A stretch of 64,000 nt of DNA. Origin: JAKFEW01 sp036675505 (GTDB lineage Bacteria; Cyanobacteriota; Sericytochromatia; S15B-MN24; JAQBPE01). Of this stretch, positions 17,525-26,354 are shown piece by piece. The stretch lies in assembly GCA_036675505.1 (NCBI GenBank), contig JAKFEW010000160.1, positions 124,001 through 188,000 on the forward strand. Reading direction: 5' to 3'. A program made the translations under genes and the position numbers. The notes under the pieces are model-generated. The model saw nothing but the letters and a program-made list of their open reading frames with translations. It was not told where the DNA came from and did not search any database. Each line of letters opens with the position of its first letter. Position 1 is the stretch's first letter.

Positions 17525-20482
17525 ATGAAGTGCCCGCTATTCGGACGCGCGCTGGCGGCGGGCGTGGCGGCCATGTCCGTCGCCTCGCTGGCCGGGTGCC
17601 TCCCGCCCGACGGCGCCCCGAACCGGCCCGCCGGCCGGACGCCCGTGCCGGCCCGACCGGCGACCAGGCCTTCCCCCGCCGGCGGCGACGCCACGCCGAG
17701 CGCGGGGGTCGCGCAGGGCGTGGTGCTGTTGACCGGCAAGGTGAAGGTGATCGCCGATCCGGGGATCGGCCTGGTGTCGGACCAGGGCAGCGGGATCATC
17801 AGCGACAACGGCGGCGGCATCATCAGCGACCACGCCGGCGGGCTCGTCGCCGACCAGGCCGGCGGCATCATCTCCAACAACAGCGGGGCGATCGTCGCCA
17901 ACAACGGCGGGGCGATCGTCACCAACAACGGCGGCCGCGGCTACGCCCTGCGCCAGGCGCCGCGGCTCGCGGCGTTCGCGCTCGCGGACGCGGAGATCGC
18001 CTTCACCGACGCGGCCGGCGCGCCGGCGCGCGACGCGGCCGGCCGGCCGATCGTCGCGCGCACCGACGCCCAGGGCGGCTACGCCCTCCGCCTCGAGCGG
18101 CCCGCCGGCAACCTCGTCGCGCGCGTCCGGCTCGCCAACGGCGGCGAGCTCGCGGCGCTCGTGGTTCCGGCCGGCGCAGGCGAGGTCGCGCTGGACCTGG
18201 ACACCGCCTCGACCCTCGGCGCGGCCTACGTGCTCGGGCGCTACGTGAAGGGCGATCAGCGCGTCCTCGACCGCCTGCCGAGGCCGGAGGCCGAGCGCCT
18301 CGCCGGGGAGCTGGACGCCGTCCGGCGCTTCCTCGGCGCCGCCCCGCGCTACCGGGCGGACGAGATGATCGCGGCGACCGAGGCGCTCCGCACCCGCGTC
18401 CCCACCGTCGACCAGGCGATCGAGGACGTGAAGGCGCTCCTGCTCGGCCAGGCGCGGCTCGGCGAGGGGCGGCGCGGCACCGAGGTGCCGCTGGCCGGCC
18501 CGATCGGGCTCGCCGCGCTGCCGACCGGCGAGCTGCTGATCGGCGAGGGCTTCCTCGGCCGCGTGCGGCGGCTCGCGACCGACGGCACGATCGCCACGCT
18601 CGCGGACGCGGGCAGCGGCGAGATCCGGGCGAACTTCCTGCGGCTCAAGGACCTCGCGCGCGCGGCGGACGGCACGCTCTACGCCGCCTCCGACACCACC
18701 GGGATCTACCGCGTGAGGCCCGACGGGGCCGTCGACCGCGTCCTGACCGACGCGGCCGCGACCGGGGGCCGGGGGGTCCAGCCCTGGTCGCTCGCGACCG
18801 CCGCGGACGGCACGCTCTACGTCGGCGAGTTCGTATGGTCGCGCGGCCAGGCGCCGCGCCTGCTGGCCTGGGCGCCGGACGGCACGGCGACGGCGCTGCA
18901 AACCGATCCGGCCTGGGACCGCGGCCGCGTGGCCGGCCTGGCCGTGGCGCCGGACGGCGCCGTCTACTTCGCGCACGAGGACGAGGACGGCGACGCCCGG
19001 GTCTACCGCTGGCGCGCCGGGGCCACGACCCGCCTCGCCGAGCTGGCCGACGGCGAGGGCGGCGCGGATCTGGCGCTCGGCCCGGACGGCACGCTCTACC
19101 TGGCGCGCCCCAAGGGCGGCCGCGTGGTGGCGATCGCCGCCGACGGCGCTATCCGCACCATGGCCGGGGCCGGCGGCCCGGCGGCGACGGCGGCGCTGCG
19201 GGCACCCGGATCCCTCGCGGTCGGGCCGGACGGCACGCTCTTCGTGGCCGACGCCACGACCTCGCTGGTGCACGCCCTGCGGCCCGACGGCGCCTGGACG
19301 ACCGTGGCCGGCTCCGCCGCCGTCACCGAGACCGGCGACGCCACGGCCTTCGCGATCAACCAGCCCACCGCCGTCGCGTTCGACGACGCGGGCGACCTCT
19401 ACGTCGCCGAGTCCGGCAGCTCGCGCGTGCGCCGCTACCGGGCAGGCGGCCTCGAGGTGGTGGCCGGCACCACGTTCGGCTACGCCGGCGACGGCGGGCC
19501 GGCCAGCGAGGCCCAGCTGCAGGGCGCCGCGGCCGTCGCCCATCGCGCCGGCACGCTCTGGATCGGCGAGGTCTTCGGGCAGGGCGGCCGCATCCGGGAG
19601 GTCACGCCCGCGGGCGTCATCGCCACGCTCGGCGGCGCCGTCGGCGCGCTCGCGAAGCTCGCGCCGGGCACCGAGGTCGCGGCGAAAGGTCTGGGCCTCC
19701 CCGCTGTCGCGGCCCTGGCGATCGACCAGGCGGGCCGGCTGGTCTTCACCAGCGGCACCGGGACCCACCAGCTGCTGCGCTTCACGCCCGGCCCAGGCGG
19801 CGGGACGCTGCGCGCGCTGGCCGGGGCGTACCGCCACGACGGGCCCGACGTCTACGGCCCCGAGGCCTACCTGGCGCAGGACGAGGCCGACCCCGCGGGC
19901 GTGCTCGGCTTCCCGAACGGCGTGGCCATCGGCCCGGGCGGCGAGCCCTACTTCGCGGAGATCGTGCAGTGCCGGGTCTCCCGCCTCGTGGGCGCGGATG
20001 GCCCCGGCCCGGCGCGCCTCGAGCGCGTCGCCGGCCGGTCGATGGCCGACATGCTGGCCGCCGCCGGCCAGGCCGAGGGCGGCTCCGCCGCCCCGGACGG
20101 CGTGCCGGCCACTGCTAGCAACCTGGTCTTCCCCACGGCCGTCGCCTTCGACCGCGCCGGCAACATGTACGTCGCCGAGGCCGGCACGATCCACGTCGGG
20201 GCGCTCGCGAACGTGGGCGATGCCGGCGCGGGCGGCACGTCCTTCGGCCAGGCGGCGCTCGCCGCGCTCGGCATGCCCCGCATGGCGGGCCGCGTGCGGA
20301 AAGTGGGACCGGACGGGATCATCACCACGGTCGCGGGGCGCGGCAGCCGCTTCTTCCCGGCCGACGGCGGCGACGACGCCCTGGTGTTGCCGATGGCCCT
20401 CGCGATCGCGCCGGACGGGCGGATGGCGATCGCCGACGTCGGCGCCAACATGATCCGCATCCTGCCGGCCGGCAGCTACTAG
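17525..20482 (+). CDS. Large NHL-repeat lipoprotein with octapeptide repeats
   Basis: 985 residues from ATG 17525 (a GTG at 17513 is the alternative). Signal ends with lipobox LAGC. After a Pro-rich linker come about seven octapeptides of pattern I-[ISV]-[SA]-[DN]-x-[GSA]-G-G (coding bases about 17767-17935). A carboxypeptidase-regulatory-like segment follows (DAQGGYALRLERPAG), then a long beta-propeller-type region of NHL-like repeats from about residue 320 to the end, many with 'A(P/A)DGTLY(V/F)A' such as AADGTLYAASDT, VGPDGTLFVADATT and AFDDAGDLYVAESGSSRVRRY. Likely a surface or periplasmic scaffold; no enzyme motif is seen. Its stop overlaps that of the convergent ABC-F gene by four bases. 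Confidence 0.85.
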   Translation: MKCPLFGRALAAGVAAMSVASLAGCLPPDGAPNRPAGRTPVPARPATRPSPAGGDATPSAGVAQGVVLLTGKVKVIADPGIGLVSDQGSGIISDNGGGIISDHAGGLVADQAGGIISNNSGAIVANNGGAIVTNNGGRGYALRQAPRLAAFALADAEIAFTDAAGAPARDAAGRPIVARTDAQGGYALRLERPAGNLVARVRLANGGELAALVVPAGAGEVALDLDTASTLGAAYVLGRYVKGDQRVLDRLPRPEAERLAGELDAVRRFLGAAPRYRADEMIAATEALRTRVPTVDQAIEDVKALLLGQARLGEGRRGTEVPLAGPIGLAALPTGELLIGEGFLGRVRRLATDGTIATLADAGSGEIRANFLRLKDLARAADGTLYAASDTTGIYRVRPDGAVDRVLTDAAATGGRGVQPWSLATAADGTLYVGEFVWSRGQAPRLLAWAPDGTATALQTDPAWDRGRVAGLAVAPDGAVYFAHEDEDGDARVYRWRAGATTRLAELADGEGGADLALGPDGTLYLARPKGGRVVAIAADGAIRTMAGAGGPAATAALRAPGSLAVGPDGTLFVADATTSLVHALRPDGAWTTVAGSAAVTETGDATAFAINQPTAVAFDDAGDLYVAESGSSRVRRYRAGGLEVVAGTTFGYAGDGGPASEAQLQGAAAVAHRAGTLWIGEVFGQGGRIREVTPAGVIATLGGAVGALAKLAPGTEVAAKGLGLPAVAALAIDQAGRLVFTSGTGTHQLLRFTPGPGGGTLRALAGAYRHDGPDVYGPEAYLAQDEADPAGVLGFPNGVAIGPGGEPYFAEIVQCRVSRLVGADGPGPARLERVAGRSMADMLAAAGQAEGGSAAPDGVPATASNLVFPTAVAFDRAGNMYVAEAGTIHVGALANVGDAGAGGTSFGQAALAALGMPRMAGRVRKVGPDGIITTVAGRGSRFFPADGGDDALVLPMALAIAPDGRMAIADVGANMIRILPAGSY
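17767..17935 (+). repeat. 24-base coding repeats encoding octapeptides
   Basis: About seven imperfect 24-base units encode octapeptides such as ISDNGGGI, ISDHAGGL, VADQAGGI and VANNGGAI. The regular hydrophobic-hydrophilic-Gly pattern suggests a short beta-solenoid or an extended Gly/Asn-rich stalk. Confidence 0.75.
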
Positions 20483-22395
20483 CCCTCGAGCCCGTCCAGG
20501 AGGGCCATCCAGGCCTCCTCGGCGGCCGCCAGGTCGGTCTTCACCTGCGCGTACTCGCCCTGGAGCGCGGCCGCGCGGTCGCCGTCCTGGTACGTCGCGG
20601 GCTCCGCGAGCGCGGCCTCGACGGCCTTGAGCCGCGCCTCGAGCTCCACCACCCGCGCCTCGGCCTCGCCGAGCAGCTGGGTCTGCTTGTAGCTGATCCT
20701 GGCCGGCTTCGCGCCCGTGGCCTGCGGCCTGGCTGCCTCGGGCGCCTTCGCGGCCTCGGCCTGGCGGGCCGCCTCGAGCGCGGCCTGGCGCTCTTCCTCG
20801 CGCTTCCCGAGGTAGTAGGAGTAGTTGCCGACGTACATGTCCGCGCGGCCGGCTTCGATGTGCAACACGTGGGTGGCCGCGCGATCGAGGAACCAGCGGT
20901 CGTGCGAGATCACGACGGCCGTGCCGTCGAAGGCCTCGAGCGCCTCGGCGAGCTCTTCCTTGGCGCCGAGGTCCAGGTGGTTGGTCGGCTCGTCGAGCAT
21001 CAGCAAGTTGTGGGGCTCGAGCAACAGCTTCGCGAGCGCGAGCCGGCTGCGCTCGCCGCCGGAGAGCTTGGCGATCGGCTTGAAGACGTCCTCGCCGCGG
21101 AAGAGGAAGCAGCCCAGCAGGGTGCGCAGCCGGGCGATCGGCAGGGTCTCGTCGACGGCCCAGGCTTCCTCGAGCACGGAGTTGGTGGGATCGAGGCTTT
21201 CGGCCTGGTTCTGCGAGAAGTAGCCGGGCGACACGCGCAGGCCGTAGGCGATCTCGCCCCGGGTGGGCTTCTCGACGCCGGCCATCAGCTTCATGAGCGT
21301 CGATTTGCCGGCGCCGTTCGGGCCGACCAGCGCGAGGCGCATGCCGCGCTCGAGCTCGAGCCGCTTGATGTTGAAGAGCGGCCCCTTGCCGTAGTCCTTC
21401 GCGAGCTCCGTCAGCGTGAGCACGATGCGGCCGGGCTGCGGCGCCTTCGCGAAGCGGAAGCGGATCGAGCCGGTTTCGTCGGGCGGCGCCTCGACGCGAT
21501 CCATGCGGTCCAGCATCTTCTCGCGGCTCTTCACGGCCGTGGCCTTGGTGGCCTTGGCGCGGAAGCGGTCGATCCAGGCCTGCATCTTCTCGATCTCGCC
21601 CTTCTGGCGATCGAAGGCGGTCTGCTGGGCGGCGCGGCGCGCCTCGCGCTGGTCACGGTACTTCGTGTAGTTGCCGGTGTAGACCTCGAGCCGCCCACCG
21701 TCGAGCTCGGCGACGTGGTCGACGACGGCGTCGAGGAAGTGGCGATCGTGGGAGATCAGCACCAGCGTGCCCGGGTAGTCGGACAGGTAAGACTCGAGCC
21801 AGGCGATCGCCTCGAGATCGAGGTGGTTCGTGGGCTCGTCGAGGAGCAGCAAATCGGGCTGTTGGAGCAGCAGCTTCGCGAGGGCCGCGCGCATCTGCCA
21901 GCCGCCCGAGAACTCGGCCACCTTGCGCGCGCGATCGGGCTCCGAGAAGCCGAGGCCGTGGAGCACGCGGCCGATCTTCGCGTCGGCGGCGTAGCCTTCC
22001 AGGCGCTCCCACTCGGCGTGGCGCTCCGCATGGTCGTGCACGAGCGCATCGAGCGCGGCACTGTCGGCGTGGGACATCCGCGCCTCGAGATCGCGCAGCT
22101 CGGCCTTGAGCTCGAGCAGGCGCGGGAAGGCCGTCCACATCTCGTCTTGCAGCGTGCGGCCCATGTCGCCCAGCAATTCCTGGGCCAGGTGCCCCACCGT
22201 GAGCTTCGGCCGCAAGTAGACGGTGCCGGCGTCCGCGTCCATCTGCCGCAGCACGATCTTGAAGATCGTGGATTTTCCCGCGCCATTGGGTCCGACCAGC
22301 CCCCAGCGCTGGCCGGGCGCGACGTGCCAGCTCACGTCGTCGAGCACGATCTTGGTGGGGTACGTTTTTTCGACGCCGGTGAGGCGAAGGCACAT
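20479..22395 (-). CDS. ABC-F family ATPase
   Basis: 638 residues from ATG 22395 (the frame is open upstream to 22458 but homology begins at MCLRLTGVEKTYPT). Two ABC domains without membrane segments: Walker A GPNGAGKST twice, signatures FSGGWQMRAALAKLL and LSGGERSRLALAKLL, Walker B LLLLDEPTNHLD and LLMLDEPTNHLD. Between them is the interdomain linker of ABC-F proteins, and the C-terminus is Ala/Lys-rich and coiled-coil, as in Uup/YdiF-type members. These proteins act on the ribosome, easing stalled translation or giving antibiotic resistance; they are not transporters. Its stop overlaps the convergent NHL lipoprotein gene by four bases (CTAG). Confidence 0.93.
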   Translation of the reverse strand: MCLRLTGVEKTYPTKIVLDDVSWHVAPGQRWGLVGPNGAGKSTIFKIVLRQMDADAGTVYLRPKLTVGHLAQELLGDMGRTLQDEMWTAFPRLLELKAELRDLEARMSHADSAALDALVHDHAERHAEWERLEGYAADAKIGRVLHGLGFSEPDRARKVAEFSGGWQMRAALAKLLLQQPDLLLLDEPTNHLDLEAIAWLESYLSDYPGTLVLISHDRHFLDAVVDHVAELDGGRLEVYTGNYTKYRDQREARRAAQQTAFDRQKGEIEKMQAWIDRFRAKATKATAVKSREKMLDRMDRVEAPPDETGSIRFRFAKAPQPGRIVLTLTELAKDYGKGPLFNIKRLELERGMRLALVGPNGAGKSTLMKLMAGVEKPTRGEIAYGLRVSPGYFSQNQAESLDPTNSVLEEAWAVDETLPIARLRTLLGCFLFRGEDVFKPIAKLSGGERSRLALAKLLLEPHNLLMLDEPTNHLDLGAKEELAEALEAFDGTAVVISHDRWFLDRAATHVLHIEAGRADMYVGNYSYYLGKREEERQAALEAARQAEAAKAPEAARPQATGAKPARISYKQTQLLGEAEARVVELEARLKAVEAALAEPATYQDGDRAAALQGEYAQVKTDLAAAEEAWMALLDGLEG

Positions 22396-22459
22396 GGTCG
22401 GAATACCAGGCAGGACGGGACAATACGGCCCCCCCATTCTACAGCATCGGGGGCCCATG

Positions 22460-22511
22460 CCGCTGGCGGGGCCCCGGAACCCGGGGCCCCGCCAGCGGTG
22501 GACGGGAGGAA
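22460..22511 (-). terminator. Long 3' hairpin plus TGGACGGGAGGAA element
   Basis: Perfect 18-base inverted repeat (22460-22477 and 22481-22498, loop AAC), adjoining TGGACGGGAGGAA at 22499-22511 on the plus strand. It lies just after the glycine-rich lipoprotein gene ending at 22532 (minus) and before the ABC-F gene. There is no U tract. The same 13-mer beside a hairpin occurs at 24369-24411. Confidence 0.6.
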
Positions 22512-22531
22512 GGATCGGAATCGAGGACGGA

Positions 22532-24208
22532 CTACTGGGCTCCGGACGGACAGGTGAACGTCACGCCATCAGGCGTTCCCGTCGGTTCGAAGAAGAGGTT
22601 GATGCTCGCCACCACGCCGATCAGGTCGGTGGCGCTCATGCCGCCCGGCAAGGACGCCGTCGTGCCGCCGATGAACTCCTCGGAGAGCTGGAGGATGGCC
22701 TGGATCGACCAGCCGTTCAGCGGGCCGCCGCCCGTGTAGATCACCGGGTTGAGGTCCTGCGTCCCGAGCAGGCCACCCGCCAGGACCTCGAGCTTGAGGG
22801 CGGTGGTGTGGCTGACCAGCGTGCTCGCGATCGACGTGGTCGCGGGGTTGGTGGCCGAAGCCGCGATCGTCTCGTTGCCGCCGTTGCAGGGCAGGAAGTC
22901 GGTGAGCGCCTGCGCGCTCGTGAAGGTGAGCGTGTTGCCGATGCCGACGGTCACCGTGCCATCGGCGCCCGCGATGTACGACCAGTTGTCGTGCAAGATC
23001 GAGCCGGCGTTGCCCCCGGTCGGCGGCGCGCCCCAGGCGCCGGGGGTGTAGGTCATGTAGGTGCCGCAGTCGACGCCGGCCGCGCCGCCACCGGGCGTCG
23101 CGGTCGCCGCGGGCGGGGTCGGGGTCGCCGCGGGTGGCGTCGGGGTCGCCGCGGGTGGCGTCGGGGTCGCTGCGAGTGGCGTCGGGGTCGCCGCGGGTGG
23201 CGTCGGGGTCGCCGCGATCGGTGGGTCGGTGGGCGCGCTCGTCGGCGCGATCGTGGGCGTCGGGGTCACCGTGACGCCACCGACGCCGCCGCCGTTACCG
23301 CCGGCATTGCCTCCCCCCCCGTTGCCGCCGGCGTTGCCGCCGCTGCCACCGCCATTGCCGCCGGCGTTGCCACCGCCGCCATTGCCACCAGCGTTGCCGC
23401 CGTTGCCGCCACCATTGCCACCGGCGTTGCCGCCGTTGCCACCACCATTGCCACCGGCGTTGCCGCCGTTGCCACCACCATTGCCACCGGCGTTGCCGCC
23501 GTTGCCACCACCATTGCCACCACCGTTACCGGTGCCGGTGCCACCACCGGGCGGGGTGCTGGGCCAGATGCTCGGCCAGGTGCTCGGCGGCGTCCAGGTC
23601 GACGTGTCGCAGAAGTTCGCGTAGCAGACCAACAGGTCGCACAGGTTCTCGTTGGGGGCCGCGAACTCGATCCGCACGGTGTTCGCGGCGGTGGACGGGA
23701 AGTTGAACGTTTGCAGGACGGTCTCGTCCGGGTTGATGTCGTTGGCCGCCTGGGTCCAGGTGGCGCCGCCGTCGTCCGACGTCCAGATGTCGACGAGGAC
23801 CCGGCTGTTCGCGGGCGACGACAGGCGCCCGAGGCTGAGCTTCAAGCCGACCTGGCCGATCTGCACCAGCTGCGAGTAGTGATAGGTGAGGGACACCGTC
23901 TCGTTGCAATCACCGGGGGCCCAGGCCGTGTTCAGGGCGCCGTCCGTCGCGTTCGCGACGCCGAGCCAGGATTCGGGGCGCGTCGAGCTCGCGTCGACGC
24001 TCACGAGCGCGGGATGCCAGTCGCCAAAGGCGAGAATCTGGTAGCCTCGCGGGTCGATGCTGGTGAGGACGTCGACCTTGCCCACGTGGGCCTTCGCCCT
24101 GGACGTGCCCTTGCGGGCGCCGTCCACCTGACCGGGAAGCGGACCGGACGCGCAGCCTATTGCCAAAAGGGCGGCCAGGACCGCGCCGATGTGTTTGGTT
24201 CTCTTCAT
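22532..24208 (-). CDS. Glycine-rich lipoprotein with discoidin-like domain
   Basis: 558 residues. Lipoprotein signal with LAIGC (Cys19). An N-terminal beta domain (about 45-190) resembles F5/8 type C (discoidin) modules: DGALNTAWAPGDCNETVSLTYHYSQLVQIGQVGLKLS and DIWTSDDGGATW. It is followed by a low-complexity stretch of NGGGNGGNAGG repeats, a PTP-type linker of seven-residue units, and a C-terminal beta module beginning GTYMTYTPGAWGAP of a type found at the ends of surface proteins. Likely a surface-anchored adhesion or matrix protein. A related gene follows at 24451-25323. GAGGAG lies upstream of ATG 24208. Ligand unknown. Confidence 0.8.
   Translation of the reverse strand: MKRTKHIGAVLAALLAIGCASGPLPGQVDGARKGTSRAKAHVGKVDVLTSIDPRGYQILAFGDWHPALVSVDASSTRPESWLGVANATDGALNTAWAPGDCNETVSLTYHYSQLVQIGQVGLKLSLGRLSSPANSRVLVDIWTSDDGGATWTQAANDINPDETVLQTFNFPSTAANTVRIEFAAPNENLCDLLVCYANFCDTSTWTPPSTWPSIWPSTPPGGGTGTGNGGGNGGGNGGNAGGNGGGNGGNAGGNGGGNGGNAGGNGGGNGGNAGGNGGGGNAGGNGGGSGGNAGGNGGGGNAGGNGGGVGGVTVTPTPTIAPTSAPTDPPIAATPTPPAATPTPLAATPTPPAATPTPPAATPTPPAATATPGGGAAGVDCGTYMTYTPGAWGAPPTGGNAGSILHDNWSYIAGADGTVTVGIGNTLTFTSAQALTDFLPCNGGNETIAASATNPATTSIASTLVSHTTALKLEVLAGGLLGTQDLNPVIYTGGGPLNGWSIQAILQLSEEFIGGTTASLPGGMSATDLIGVVASINLFFEPTGTPDGVTFTCPSGAQ
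23095..23225 (-). repeat. 21-base tandem coding repeats (PAATPTP)
   Basis: About six near-identical 21-base units encode Pro-Ala-Ala-Thr-Pro-Thr-Pro, forming a rigid linker in the glycine-rich lipoprotein. Such units change copy number easily by slippage. Confidence 0.8.
23278..23540 (-). repeat. Gly/Asn-rich tandem coding repeats
   Basis: Short units encode combinations of NGG, GGG and NAGG over about 85 residues in the glycine-rich lipoprotein. The underlying DNA is a run of GCC/ACC triplets on the plus strand. Confidence 0.8.
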
Positions 24209-24368
24209 CGTTTCACTCTCCTCAGTACACGCGGGCCAGCGCCCTTGCCCTGGGCGGCTCAGGCTTCATCTAGGTTCAAAGGTAAAGGATGGAAGTGGAG
24301 GGCCGGGATTGGAACAACGTTTCAATCACGCAACCCGAGCCGACGGGCGCATCACCCCTGAAGCGCTA

Positions 24369-24411
24369 CCGGGGCCCCGTTGTGGGGCCCCGGCAGCATG
24401 GACGGGAGGAA
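24369..24411 (-). terminator. 3' hairpin plus TGGACGGGAGGAA element, second copy
   Basis: Inverted repeat CCGGGGCCCC / GGGGCCCCGG (24369-24378 and 24384-24393, loop GTTGT), followed on the plus strand by TGGACGGGAGGAA (24399-24411), identical to the 13-mer at 22499-22511. It lies 3' of the gene ending at 24451 on the minus strand. Confidence 0.6.
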
Positions 24412-24450
24412 TGGACGAAGGTAGTGGATAAGTCCCCGAGACAGGCGCGA

Positions 24451-25323
24451 TCAGAGGTTCGGATTGCCGCCGCCGCCGCCGTTGCCACCGGCGTTCCCGC
24501 CGCCACCACCATTGCCACCGGCGTTGCCGCCGCCGCCGCCGTTACCACCAGCATTGCCACCGCCGCCGGCATTGCCACCGCCGCCGGCATTGCCACCGCC
24601 GCCGGCATTGCCACCGCCGCCGGCGTTGCCACCGCCGCCGGCGTTGCCACCGCCACCGGCGTTACCGCCGCCACCGCCGACACAGTTGCCCTGCGGGTTG
24701 AGCTGGCCTGCGCACGGAGGTGCCGTGGGACCGGGGTTCGCACCGCCGCCCGAGCCGAGCAACGCGACGTCGCAGACCAGCAGGTCGTTGATGGGGTCCG
24801 CGCTCGAGAAGTCGAGCCGCACGGTGTCGGCGTCGGCCGCGGCGAACGCGAACGAGCTCACGACCGTCTCGTCGGGCTCGAGGCCCGTCGCAGCCGCATC
24901 CCAGGTCGCGCCGCCGTCGTCGGAGGTCCACACGTCGACCGCGACCCGGTGGTTGGCGGACGACGACGACCGGCCGAGGCTGAGCTTGATCGCGAGGCCA
25001 TCGACGCTGGGCTGGCCTGCGAGGTCGAAGGTGATCGACGGGTTCGCGTCGGTGGACGCCGGGGCCCAGGCGGTGTTGAGGATGCCATCGATCAACCGGT
25101 CGACGTCGTGGAACGCGAGGCTCTGGGTCGAGGTCGCCGAGACGGCGTCGATCGCGAGCGGCGTGCTCGCCTGGAGCAGCGCGTAGCCGGCCGCGTCATG
25201 TGAAGTGAGTACGTCCACCGGACCGACAGGCGCGACGGCCAGGGTGCCCGAGACGGGGGCGGTGCCGCAGCCGACGGCCAGCAGCGCGGTCGCGAGGACG
25301 CCGAAACGAATACGGTTGATCAT
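24451..25323 (-). CDS. Glycine-rich discoidin-like lipoprotein, paralog
   Basis: 290 residues. Lipoprotein signal with LAVGC (Cys19). The N-terminal domain (about 35-185) is a paralog of that in the next gene downstream (PVDVLTSHDAAGYALL, DGILNTAWAPAS, VDVWTSDDGGATWDAA, DLLVCDV). The C-terminal third is a GGGNA pentapeptide repeat and ends in GGGGGNPNL, without the C-terminal module of its paralog. AGGGAG lies upstream of ATG 25323. The pair probably arose by duplication and both are expected on the outer surface. No enzyme motif. Confidence 0.78.
   Translation of the reverse strand: MINRIRFGVLATALLAVGCGTAPVSGTLAVAPVGPVDVLTSHDAAGYALLQASTPLAIDAVSATSTQSLAFHDVDRLIDGILNTAWAPASTDANPSITFDLAGQPSVDGLAIKLSLGRSSSSANHRVAVDVWTSDDGGATWDAAATGLEPDETVVSSFAFAAADADTVRLDFSSADPINDLLVCDVALLGSGGGANPGPTAPPCAGQLNPQGNCVGGGGGNAGGGGNAGGGGNAGGGGNAGGGGNAGGGGNAGGGGNAGGNGGGGGNAGGNGGGGGNAGGNGGGGGNPNL
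24464..24680 (-). repeat. 15-base tandem coding repeats (GGGNA)
   Basis: The end of the glycine-rich lipoprotein is encoded by tandem units for Gly-Gly-Gly-Asn-Ala and Gly-Gly-Asn-Gly-Gly. It is coding, not a CRISPR array. Confidence 0.8.
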
Positions 25324-25466
25324 GGTGGTCTCCCTTCCCTCATACGATGGCCGCGCTCCTCATCGAGGGTGAGCGGCCTGCCATTGGTAACTAAGGGATA
25401 GGTTAGGGGACCGAGGTTGTGAGCCTCGTCTTGATCCGGGTTGAAATTCCGCTACCGACGCGCTGG

Positions 25467-26354
25467 TCAGCGCGCCGGCGAAGCGGCACGCAGCGCCGCT
25501 TCCACCGCGTCGAGCGCCTGGACGACGCGCGGGCCGGGGCGGGAGATGAGATCATCCGGCAGGGTGCGCACGCGGCCTGCGCGCACGGCCTTGAGCCGGG
25601 GATACCGAGCCTTCAGGTTCTCCAGGGCCGCACCCCGATCGCGCGCCGCGAGGATCACGTCGGGATCAGCCGCCAGCAGCGCTTCCCAGGAGAACGTCGG
25701 GTACGATCCCGCGTTGCTCTCCGGCACGATGTTGCGCCCGCCCGCCAACGTGACGAGATCGCCCAGGTAGCTCTGCGGTCCCGCCGCCATCAGGGGCTGG
25801 TCCCACACCATGTAGAACACCGAAGGGTGCTCGCGCCGCGCCATCGCCGCCTTGCGGCGGGATTCGACCTTCGCGCGCAGGTCGGCGACCAGGCGCGTCG
25901 CCCGGGGGCGCTCGCCGACGAGCTCGCCGATCCGCGCGAGGTTGCGCCACACGTCGGCGAGGTGGCGCGTCGGCAACACCTCGAGCCTGGCGCGGCTGAG
26001 CCGCGCGAGCCGCTCGACCTCGGCGGTGCGCCCTTCGAGGGCCAGGATCAGATCGGGACGCAGGCTCGTCACGAGCTCCTCGTTCCAGCCCGTGGCGCCG
26101 CCCACCGCCGGCACCTTGGCGGCCGCGGGCGGGTAGTTGCAGAACGAGGTGCGGCCGACCAGGCGATCGCCCGCGCCCACCGCGTAGAGCATTTCCGTGA
26201 GCGCAGGCCCGAGCGACACCACCCGGCGCGCGGGGGAGGCGCCAGCGGCCCGCGCCGGCGCGCCGCGCATCACGAGCGCGCAAAGGAGCAGCGCGAGGGC
26301 GACGATGATTGCGCCCTGGCGGCAATTCGGGACCGGCGCCCGGAACGAGCTCAC
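25467..26354 (-). CDS. Helical-backbone metal/cobalamin-binding protein (BtuF-like)
   Basis: 295 residues with a signal sequence ending near ARAAG. The fold is class III periplasmic binding protein: VVSLGPALTEMLYAVGAGDRLVGRTSFCNYP, then VTSLRPDLILALEG, a long connecting helix, and the second lobe (SWEALLAADPDVILAA). This is closest to BtuF, which delivers vitamin B12 to BtuCD, but siderophore or haem receptors share the fold. It starts within the exbD stop (ATGA, 26351-26354), so it belongs to the exbB-exbD unit: energy for an outer membrane receptor plus a periplasmic carrier. No permease, TonB or receptor gene is next to it. Confidence 0.85.
   Translation of the reverse strand: MSSFRAPVPNCRQGAIIVALALLLCALVMRGAPARAAGASPARRVVSLGPALTEMLYAVGAGDRLVGRTSFCNYPPAAAKVPAVGGATGWNEELVTSLRPDLILALEGRTAEVERLARLSRARLEVLPTRHLADVWRNLARIGELVGERPRATRLVADLRAKVESRRKAAMARREHPSVFYMVWDQPLMAAGPQSYLGDLVTLAGGRNIVPESNAGSYPTFSWEALLAADPDVILAARDRGAALENLKARYPRLKAVRAGRVRTLPDDLISRPGPRVVQALDAVEAALRAASPAR

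Noticed and set aside
23278..24680. Regular short repeats resembling a CRISPR array
   Set aside because: They are tandem, without unique spacers, and encode continuous Gly/Asn or Pro/Thr repeats in lipoprotein genes.
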